Assembly (NCBI GenBank): GCA_030642405.1
Contig: DAOWNV010000100.1
Coordinates: 1 to 8,792 of the forward strand
Length of the DNA stretch: 8,792 nt
Source of the DNA: Desulfosarcina sp.
GTDB lineage: Bacteria > Desulfobacterota > Desulfobacteria > Desulfobacterales > Desulfosarcinaceae
Direction: 5' to 3'
Shown here: in pieces, positions 1 through 6,502 of the stretch
How the letters are laid out: every line of letters begins with the position of its first letter
How positions within the stretch are numbered: the stretch's first letter is position 1
The notes under the pieces: model-generated
Told to the model about the DNA's origin: nothing
Database searches by the model: none
What the model saw: only the letters and a program-made list of their open reading frames with translations
Position numbers and translations under genes: made by a program

Positions 1-2628
1 CCGGATATTTCGGTACTGATGATGACCGCCTACGCTACCGTGGAAACCGCCGTGGGGGCCATGAAAACCGGTGCCACGGATTACCTGATCAAACCTTTCG
101 AACCTGAAGACCTGATTCCAAAGATTTCTGCCGCGTATGAGCAATTTGATAAAAACCGACATGTAAAACAGACGGTGGGGACCATTGTTTTGGCCACTGG
201 AACCACCTGCTACGATCCGTCAACGGGAAAAAACCCCATGGGGTACGGCATGGTTCCCAACGTGGTCACCAGCCTTGAACTAGAACGAATGCTCAGCGGT
301 ACGGGACCCGATGGCGGACGACTGCTTCGCCCCTCGGACAAACAACCGGTGAAACGGGCCGCCTGGATTCAATGTGTCGGATCCAGGGATCTGCAATCCG
401 GTGCCGATTTCTGCAGTACGATCTGCTGCATGTCCGCACTCAAGGAGATCGCAGTAGCAAAACGTGTGGCCGGAAACGATTTTCAGGCAACCTTGATCTA
501 TATGGACTTGCGTACCTTCGGCAAATCCTTCGAACGCTACGGGCAGGAAAATAGTTCCCTTTATGGCGTCCAACTGGAGCGCGGCCGGGTTCACTCCATC
601 GCCCCCACCTTGGGAAGCGATGATGTTTCCATCCGCTGGATGACGGTTTCCGGAGAGATCCGGGAGGCGGTCTTCGATCTGGTCATACTCTCCGTAGGTC
701 AACGGGCCAATTCTCAAACAGCCCTTTTGGCCGAAAAGCTGGAGATCATAACCGACGAATTCGGATTCGTTACCCCCACTGCATTTTCAGAAACCCGAAC
801 TCTCCGTCCGGGAATTTTTGTAGGAGGAACCCTGACAGGCCCCACCGATATCGCCGAATCGGTGATCCGTGCGTCATCGGCAGCGGTCAACGCTTCGAAG
901 ACGATCCACCGCGCAGGTGGAGGACTGACGGACGAATCAAGTATCTCCGATGAACATCGGGATGTATCCGGACAACCTCCCCGCTTATTGGTTGTGCTTT
1001 GCATGTGCGAAAGCAAATCCGAAGACAATACGGAGGTGGAGGCACTGACGGCCCGCTTGCAACAGGATCCTTCGGTGATCCGAATAACAACCGTAAAACG
1101 CCTCTGCACGGCAAAAGGATGGAAGACCTTGGCGGATACGATTTCAGAAGATGTTAACCGGGTGCTTGTGGTGACCTGTCAAACGTTCGTTTACAGCATG
1201 AAAGTTCAGGATCTAACCGAAGCTTTCGGTCTGCAGCCATCCCTGATCGAAGCGGTTGTTAAAAACGAACGCCGGGAGTGGAATGCCCCTGCCACCATAA
1301 CCACGGTAATGACCGGCATTAACCGATTGAAATCTGCGTCGCCTAACCCACAAGAAGGCATTACCATTGTCAACCGGGCCTTGGTCGTTGGTGGCGGGGC
1401 TGCAGGATTGAGTGCCGCCATAGCTGTTGCCGACCACGGAGTGAACGTGACCCTGGTGGAAGCATCCGAGCGGTTGGGCGGTAATATGACGTGGCTGCAT
1501 GAAACCATCGACGGCATGCCCATCGCCCCATTTCTTGAAAAAACCATCAGTCGGGTGCAAAAACACCCCGAAATCGAAGTAATGACCCAAAGCCGGGTCG
1601 TTGGCGCCTTCGGTCAGGCCGGTCATTTTATCTCCACCATCGAATCAGCCGACAAGCGAGCTATTACCGTGGAGCACGGGGCCGTGATCCTGGCCACCGG
1701 CGGTAAAGAAGCCCCTACCGATGCCTATGGCTACGGCACCAGTGAGGCGGTTGTCACCCAGCGGGAGATGGAGATCCGCATTCACGAAAACCGGCTCGAC
1801 ACCGAAGAAATCAATTCCGTGGTAATGATTCAATGCGTTGGTTCCAGGGAGGAACCGAGGAATTATTGCAGCCGCGTCTGCTGCCCCACATCCTTGAAAC
1901 AGGCCCTGTGGCTGAAAAAAAAGAACTCTGATTTGCAGGTGTATATCCTTTACCGGGACATGATGACCTGCGGTCTCAATGAATCCTGGTACACCGAAGC
2001 CCGCAAACAGGGGGTTCTCTTTTTCCAATATCGACCGGAACAAAAACCGGAAGTAAACATCAACGATGAAAAAAGAGCCACCATAACCGTCAGGCTCCAC
2101 GATCCCATATTGGATACACCGGTTGAAATATCCGCTGATCTTTTAATCCTGGCCACCGGTATTCAGCCTCATTTGCCTGATACACTGGCCCTTGCCTATG
2201 GCGCCGAACAGGACAGGGACGGTTTCTTTCGGGAGGCGGATTCCAAATGGCGCCCGGTGGAAGCAATGAAAGCCGGCGTATTCGGGTGCGGCATCGCCTT
2301 GTCTCCCCGTTCCATTGCACAAACCGTTGCCACGGCCGAAGCGGCTGCCGGACGCGCCCTGTCCATTTTGTCCACCAAGCGATTGCCGGCTGCACGAACC
2401 ACGGCTGTTGTACGCCACAGCCTCTGCACCTTGTGCCTGCGGTGTATCGAAACCTGCCCCTACGATGCCCGTTTCCTTGATGATACCGGTCAGCGCGTCG
2501 AGGTCAATTCGGCCATGTGCCAGGGTTGTGGGGATTGCGCTACGGTATGCCCTAATAGTGCGTCTATCGTGGAAGGATTCGAACACCGGAGTCTATTCGG
2601 AGCCATCGATGGGGCAATGGCACTATAA
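1..2628 (+). CDS. hdrA: HdrA-type FAD/iron-sulfur subunit fused to a receiver domain (5' partial)
   Basis: Reading is open from base 1, so the start is upstream; 875 residues are visible (numbered from base 1). Residues 1-48 are the C-terminal half of a response-regulator receiver domain: MMTAY with conserved T9, then Y28 and the K31-P32-F33 motif. From about residue 58 (GTIVLATG) the protein is HdrA: CVGSRD at 125-130, FCSTICC at 137-143, and GIFVGGT with a GPTDIAESV motif near 275-290. Residues 326-450 resemble the HdrA N-terminal domain (C334-M-C336, C393). A second, fuller FAD module follows: GGGAAG 464-469, CVGSRE 612-617, YCSRVCC 622-628. Two [4Fe-4S] motifs end it: C809/812/815/819 and C840/843/846/850. 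By family knowledge HdrA is the cytoplasmic flavin subunit that splits electrons between ferredoxin and HdrB. The GxGxxG half of module 1 and its usual ferredoxin insert are not visible; the receiver sits where that insert would be. HdrA identity is firm; the natural origin of the fusion is likely but unproven. hdrC follows 39 bases downstream. Confidence 0.9.
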   Translation, partial: PDISVLMMTAYATVETAVGAMKTGATDYLIKPFEPEDLIPKISAAYEQFDKNRHVKQTVGTIVLATGTTCYDPSTGKNPMGYGMVPNVVTSLELERMLSGTGPDGGRLLRPSDKQPVKRAAWIQCVGSRDLQSGADFCSTICCMSALKEIAVAKRVAGNDFQATLIYMDLRTFGKSFERYGQENSSLYGVQLERGRVHSIAPTLGSDDVSIRWMTVSGEIREAVFDLVILSVGQRANSQTALLAEKLEIITDEFGFVTPTAFSETRTLRPGIFVGGTLTGPTDIAESVIRASSAAVNASKTIHRAGGGLTDESSISDEHRDVSGQPPRLLVVLCMCESKSEDNTEVEALTARLQQDPSVIRITTVKRLCTAKGWKTLADTISEDVNRVLVVTCQTFVYSMKVQDLTEAFGLQPSLIEAVVKNERREWNAPATITTVMTGINRLKSASPNPQEGITIVNRALVVGGGAAGLSAAIAVADHGVNVTLVEASERLGGNMTWLHETIDGMPIAPFLEKTISRVQKHPEIEVMTQSRVVGAFGQAGHFISTIESADKRAITVEHGAVILATGGKEAPTDAYGYGTSEAVVTQREMEIRIHENRLDTEEINSVVMIQCVGSREEPRNYCSRVCCPTSLKQALWLKKKNSDLQVYILYRDMMTCGLNESWYTEARKQGVLFFQYRPEQKPEVNINDEKRATITVRLHDPILDTPVEISADLLILATGIQPHLPDTLALAYGAEQDRDGFFREADSKWRPVEAMKAGVFGCGIALSPRSIAQTVATAEAAAGRALSILSTKRLPAARTTAVVRHSLCTLCLRCIETCPYDARFLDDTGQRVEVNSAMCQGCGDCATVCPNSASIVEGFEHRSLFGAIDGAMAL

Positions 2629-2667
2629 CTAAAATCTCAAATTCCACCCGCGCAAAGGATCTTTTTC

Positions 2668-3255
2668 ATGTTTGAAACAGACAAGAACGACAACCCAACA
2701 GATGGCTCCCTCAATGTAATTCAGGCCAACTTGCGCCCCTGCATCCAATGCGGCACCTGCACCGCTTCGTGCCCCAACGCGGAACAAATGGATTTGACAC
2801 CCAGGAAAATGTGGCGCCTGGTCATTTTGGGCCGCCTGACTGATATAATGGCAAGCAAAACCTTCATCCTCTGTTCGGATTGCTACACATGCACCCTTCG
2901 CTGCCCGCGGGGGCTTCCGTTGACCGAATCCATGGAGGCTCTCAAAGGAATCGCCTTTGCTCGACAGGAAACACAATTTCGCAACAGCCGTCTTTTTTAT
3001 GAAAAGTTCATGCAAACCGTTCGACGTTATGGACGAGTCCGGGAGATGGAATTCATGACCCGCTACTTCACTGCGATGAAAAACCCCCTGACACCTTTCC
3101 GTTTCGCGCCTTTGGGAATAAAACTGTTGGGAAAAAGAAAAGTTACGATCGGCTTTGGAAAATCGTCGGCAACACCCCTGGATGCTCTCTTCGATAAAGT
3201 GGCGGCCATGGAGCAGGCACAGGCCGGAACTACCGGGAAGGAAAAAACACCATGA
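2668..3255 (+). CDS. hdrC: HdrC-type ferredoxin subunit of heterodisulfide reductase
   Basis: A 195-residue cytoplasmic protein with two classical [4Fe-4S] motifs: C25-x2-C28-x2-C31-x3-C35-P and C69-x2-C72-x2-C75-x3-C79-P. The spacing of the two motifs and the following helical region (GLPLTESMEALKGIAF) are typical of HdrC, the subunit that passes electrons from HdrA to HdrB. The length matches the family. The start is supported by AAAGGAT at 2654-2660, eight bases before the ATG. The C-terminal 30 residues are low in conserved features and end in a polar tail. The stop overlaps the hdrB start (ATGA), which implies translational coupling. The order hdrA-hdrC-hdrB is common in bacterial and archaeal hdr operons. 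GlpC or other HdrC-like ferredoxins are alternatives, but the neighbours argue for HdrC. Confidence 0.93.
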   Translation: MFETDKNDNPTDGSLNVIQANLRPCIQCGTCTASCPNAEQMDLTPRKMWRLVILGRLTDIMASKTFILCSDCYTCTLRCPRGLPLTESMEALKGIAFARQETQFRNSRLFYEKFMQTVRRYGRVREMEFMTRYFTAMKNPLTPFRFAPLGIKLLGKRKVTIGFGKSSATPLDALFDKVAAMEQAQAGTTGKEKTP

Positions 3256-4121
3256 AATACCTTTACTACCCGGGTTGCAGTCTAACCGCAACAGCACGCG
3301 AATACGACCTGTCCACACGAGCGGTCATGGCTGCTGCCGGTGTTTCCCTCACGGAGATTGATGACTGGACCTGCTGCGGTGCCAGTGCAGCGGCACCCCT
3401 CAGCCACCTGCTCTCCTTGTCCCTGAGCGCCCGCAACCTCGCTTTGGCCGAACAAGCTGGAAGTGGCAGTCAAATTCTGGTACCTTGCAGCGCCTGTTAT
3501 CTGAACCTGAAGAAAGCTAACGATGCGTTGCAAAACGATGCCGAAAGACGAGCGACAATCAATGAAGCGCTAAAAGCCGTTGACCTATCAGCCAACGGCA
3601 ATGTCCGGGTACGCCATCTGCTGGATGTGCTCTCCATGGACTTGGGAAAAAAACGACTGTCCCCTTTCATCACCCGATCTTTCAAAGGATTGACCGTTGC
3701 CCCCTACTACGGATGCCAATGCCTTCGCCCCTATGTTGAATTCGATGATCCGGAACGGCCGGTCTCCATGGAGCCCCTTGTAGAAATCACCGGAGCTGAA
3801 ATTCTTTCCTGGGAGATGGGTACCCGCTGCTGTGGTGCATCACTGGTCAGTACCCAGCCCGAAACCGGCCTGGAGCGAGTCTGCACGATTTTAAAAGCGG
3901 CCAAAGGGGCCGACCTCATCGTCACCGTTTGCCCCATGTGCCAGATCAACCTGGATGGATGGCAATCCAAGGTTTCCCAGATGACGGGAGAGGACCTTTC
4001 TATCACCGTACTCTATCTTCCCCAGTTTCTTGGGTTAGCGATGGGAATCGATGATAAATCCCTTGGGTTGGATTTGAATTTAGCAATATTGGATGGCTTT
4101 AAGGAAAAAATAATTCAATAA
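3252..4121 (+). CDS. hdrB: HdrB-type disulfide reductase subunit (two CCG domains)
   Basis: A 289-residue protein, normal for HdrB. It opens with MKYLYYPGCS, the usual HdrB N-terminus. CCG domain 1 uses C9, C41-C42-G, C79 and C82 (PCSACY). CCG domain 2 uses C154, C192-C193-G, C226 and C229 (CPMC). Both five-cysteine sets are intact, so both noncubane [4Fe-4S] clusters known from the methanogen enzyme should be able to form; this is the catalytic site where a disulfide is reduced. In methanogens the substrate is CoM-S-S-CoB. A sulfate reducer would not be expected to use that compound, so the actual substrate is unknown. The ATG overlaps the hdrC stop by four bases, with a GGGAAGG ribosome site at 3235-3241. 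There are no membrane segments and no frameshift. The sensor-kinase gene starts 50 bases downstream on the same strand. Confidence 0.94.
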   Translation: MKYLYYPGCSLTATAREYDLSTRAVMAAAGVSLTEIDDWTCCGASAAAPLSHLLSLSLSARNLALAEQAGSGSQILVPCSACYLNLKKANDALQNDAERRATINEALKAVDLSANGNVRVRHLLDVLSMDLGKKRLSPFITRSFKGLTVAPYYGCQCLRPYVEFDDPERPVSMEPLVEITGAEILSWEMGTRCCGASLVSTQPETGLERVCTILKAAKGADLIVTVCPMCQINLDGWQSKVSQMTGEDLSITVLYLPQFLGLAMGIDDKSLGLDLNLAILDGFKEKIIQ

Positions 4122-4130
4122 CAAATGTCA

Positions 4131-4155
4131 ATTAAATGATTTCCGTTCATTTGAT
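4131..4155. promoter_or_regulatory. Imperfect inverted repeat upstream of the sensor-kinase gene
   Basis: ATTAAATGA (4131-4139) and TCATTTGAT (4147-4155) are 9-base inverted arms around the 7-base spacer TTTCCGT. Eight positions match exactly and the ninth is a G-U pair in RNA. It lies in the 50-base gap between hdrB and the preferred kinase start at 4172. No T-run follows, so it is not a standard terminator. It could be an operator for a dimeric regulator, or an RNA hairpin that adjusts expression of the kinases relative to hdrACB. It is AT-rich and short, so chance is a real possibility. Confidence 0.3.
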
Positions 4156-4161
4156 ATCCTT

Positions 4162-4167
4162 GAAAGG
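4162..4167 (+). promoter_or_regulatory. Ribosome binding site choosing the kinase start at 4172
   Basis: GAAAGG ends four bases before the ATG at 4172. The in-frame upstream ATG at 4136 has no purine-rich site before it and falls inside the inverted repeat. Starting at 4172 also gives the usual N-terminus for this kinase type, with a short basic segment directly before the first membrane helix. Confidence 0.55.
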
Positions 4168-4171
4168 CATT

Positions 4172-6502
4172 ATGATCCGCATCATCCACAACCTTAGAAA
4201 CAGCCTGGCCTCTAAACTGATTTTAGCGGTAGGCACCGTACTGCTGGTCATAATGACCACCTGGGCATTTTTCAATATTCGCAATCAAAAAGAGAAGAGT
4301 ATGAAAAGTATGGTGGCCGCAACCGATCGGCTAACCAACACCATACGGCTGGGGACCCACTATGCCATGATGCTCAACGCCCGAGACGAGATCCACCAGA
4401 TCATCAACAATATCGGGAAACAGCCGGAGATAGAAAATATCCGCATTTACAATAAAAATGGCGAAATCAAATATTCCAACAAACCGGAGGAAGTTGAACA
4501 GGTCTCCGACATGGATGTAGAGGCCTGTAATATCTGCCACAAAGACAATCCTCCCAAAACAGCTGTCCCTTTGGAGGAGAGAACGAGGATTCTGTTATCC
4601 GATTCCGGCTACAGGCTGCTGGGCATCATCAGCCCCATTTGCAACGAACCGGGTTGCAGCACGGGCGATTGCCACGTTCATCCCGAAGGGAAAAAGATCC
4701 TCGGTGCATTGGATGTCGTCATTTCGCTAAAAAACACCGATCATGACATCCTGATGGAAGAACGGGGCATCATCGGACTGGCCGGGTTCGTCTTTTTAAT
4801 TACTTCGGCAATCATCCTCGTTTTTGTCCTGCGCTTCGTCAATAAGCCGATTCAAGGCCTCATCGCCGGGACGCGCCAAATCGCAAGTGGAGACTACACC
4901 ACCAAGGTTCATGTGGAAAAGGCGGATGAACTAGGACAAATGGCTTCGGCGATCAACCAGATGACCGATGAAATCGCTTCCAACCAAAAAGCGCTGAACA
5001 AACAGCGGGACGAATACCAGAACCTGTTCGAAAAAGTGCCATGCCTGATCACCGTTCAAGATCGTAATTACCGGCTTCTTCGCTTCAACCAGGAATTCTC
5101 AACACGATTTGCTCCGCAACCTGGTGACTACTGTTTTCATGCCTACAAGGGAAGAGATGAGAAGTGTATCTCCTGCCCGGTTGAAAAAACGTTTATTGAT
5201 GGGATGTCTCATCAAACGGAAGAGCGAGGGGTAGACAAAGACGGGTCGACTAAGCACTGGCTGGTGCGTACTTCTCCCATTAAAAACGCCGACGGCGAGG
5301 TTGTCGCTGCCATGGAGATTTCCCTTGACATCTCTCAACGCCGCCAATTGGAAGAGGATCTGCAGAAATCAGAAAAAAAATACCACGCTATCTTCAGCAA
5401 TATCCCCAACCCGGTCTTTGTGCTTGATGTGAAAACACTCCAGATCATGGATTGCAACCAGAGTGTGACCGCTGTTTACGGATTTGCCGGAGAAGAGATC
5501 ATTGGTCGATCCTTTATAACCTTGTTTCACCCCGAAGAACAGGACCACTATGCATTCAAACTGGTCACCTGTTCGGTGATCAATCAGGCCAGACACCTTG
5601 ACCATGACGGCAACGGACTGTTTGTCAATATTCGCATTTCACCCTCGGAGTACTCCGGTCAGAAAGTGCTGCTGGTGACGACCAGCGACATCACCAAACG
5701 TCTGGAGACCGAACAGCAGCTGATCCAGGCAAGCAAGATGGCCACGCTGGGCGAAATGGCCACCGGCGTAGCCCATGAACTCAACCAGCCGCTTTCCGTG
5801 ATTAAAACGGTAAGCAGCTTCTTCATCAAAAAAATCAACACCTCGGAAGCGATTGCGCAGGAGCTTCTCTTCACCATGCTGACCAAAGTGGACAAGAACG
5901 TGGATCGGGCGGCAAAAATCATCAACCACATGCGCCAGTTCGCCAGAAAATCGGACATGGAGATGGAAACTGTGCTATTAAACGATGTATTGAAAAGCGC
6001 TTTCGAAATTTTCAGCCAACAGCTTAAGGTACGGGGGATACAGGTGGTATGGGAAATCAGCGAGTCCCTTCCCCGCATCCATGCCGACTCAGGCCGTTTG
6101 GAGCAGGTTTTCATCAACTTGCTGCTCAACGCCCGTGATGCCATCGAATCCCAATGGGAAAACCAACCGTCCACAGGCAATGTCGATGATAAAACAATCC
6201 ACCTGTGGACAGGGACAATAAACGATCGGGTCGTCTGTCGGATCTGCGATACGGGAACAGGTATCCCGAACAATAAAATGGAAAAAATCTTCGAGCCGTT
6301 TTTTACTACCAAAGAGGTAGGCAAGGGCACCGGCCTGGGTCTTTCCATCAGCTATGGGATTGTCAAAGAATGCGGCGGAACAATCGAAGCAAAGCCCCAT
6401 GCTCCCCATGGCACATGCTTTGTCCTTCAGTTTCCCGCTATTAGTAAAAAGATGGCCTTTACAGGTTCAAGCACTGAGACAACGGAGCTTTTTCATGATT
6501 GA
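4172..6502 (+). CDS. Membrane sensor histidine kinase with periplasmic heme-c motifs, HAMP and two PAS domains
   Basis: A 776-residue protein when started at 4172 (788 if started at 4136). Order of parts: membrane helix 16-36; periplasmic domain about 37-198; membrane helix 200-223; HAMP 224-270 (P226); PAS1 about 280-392; PAS2 about 400-510; HisKA with H535 in AHELNQP; ATPase domain with N653 (LLLNARDA), D693 (DTGTGIP) and GKGTGLGLS near 717-724. All kinase boxes are intact. The periplasmic part contains C119-x2-C122-H123, a canonical c-type heme site, and C162-x4-C167-H168 followed by VHP, a CX4CH variant known from some cytochromes c. Hence a periplasmic redox or ligand sensor is likely (inference). 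PAS1 has C321 and C332-x2-C335-P, a possible second redox element. It has no receiver of its own, so it must pass phosphate to another protein; the next gene and the HdrA receiver are the obvious candidates. It overlaps the next gene by 8 bases. Confidence 0.93.
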   Translation: MIRIIHNLRNSLASKLILAVGTVLLVIMTTWAFFNIRNQKEKSMKSMVAATDRLTNTIRLGTHYAMMLNARDEIHQIINNIGKQPEIENIRIYNKNGEIKYSNKPEEVEQVSDMDVEACNICHKDNPPKTAVPLEERTRILLSDSGYRLLGIISPICNEPGCSTGDCHVHPEGKKILGALDVVISLKNTDHDILMEERGIIGLAGFVFLITSAIILVFVLRFVNKPIQGLIAGTRQIASGDYTTKVHVEKADELGQMASAINQMTDEIASNQKALNKQRDEYQNLFEKVPCLITVQDRNYRLLRFNQEFSTRFAPQPGDYCFHAYKGRDEKCISCPVEKTFIDGMSHQTEERGVDKDGSTKHWLVRTSPIKNADGEVVAAMEISLDISQRRQLEEDLQKSEKKYHAIFSNIPNPVFVLDVKTLQIMDCNQSVTAVYGFAGEEIIGRSFITLFHPEEQDHYAFKLVTCSVINQARHLDHDGNGLFVNIRISPSEYSGQKVLLVTTSDITKRLETEQQLIQASKMATLGEMATGVAHELNQPLSVIKTVSSFFIKKINTSEAIAQELLFTMLTKVDKNVDRAAKIINHMRQFARKSDMEMETVLLNDVLKSAFEIFSQQLKVRGIQVVWEISESLPRIHADSGRLEQVFINLLLNARDAIESQWENQPSTGNVDDKTIHLWTGTINDRVVCRICDTGTGIPNNKMEKIFEPFFTTKEVGKGTGLGLSISYGIVKECGGTIEAKPHAPHGTCFVLQFPAISKKMAFTGSSTETTELFHD
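6484..6487 (+). promoter_or_regulatory. Ribosome binding site choosing the start at 6495
   Basis: GGAG lies seven bases before the ATG at 6495, inside the end of the kinase gene. The in-frame ATG at 6354 would add 47 residues that merely read through the upstream kinase in another frame and have no receiver-domain character. The protein from 6495 begins with the normal receiver start (KTILLVDDE). Confidence 0.7.

Noticed and set aside
1..180. Assembly chimera or frameshift joining a separate response regulator to HdrA
   Set aside because: Not excluded, but the frame is continuous with a smooth linker and the neighbouring genes are also two-component proteins, so a natural fusion is preferred; reads across the junction would decide.
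2629..3318. A 229-residue open frame on the minus strand across hdrC
   Set aside because: It is fully antisense to hdrC, which has clear ferredoxin motifs and a ribosome site; the minus-strand product has no recognisable domain.
4136..4171. ATG at 4136 as the start of the sensor kinase
   Set aside because: No ribosome site precedes it and it lies inside an inverted repeat; the ATG at 4172 has GAAAGG four bases upstream and gives the usual N-terminus.
5659..6348. A 229-residue open frame on the minus strand inside the sensor kinase
   Set aside because: It is antisense to intact HisKA and ATPase boxes. Its Ser/Arg/Leu-rich composition is typical of a shadow frame.
6354..6494. N-terminal extension of the receiver-kinase protein
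   Set aside because: The extension lies entirely within the upstream kinase gene in another frame, has no domain character, and the ATG at 6495 has its own ribosome site.
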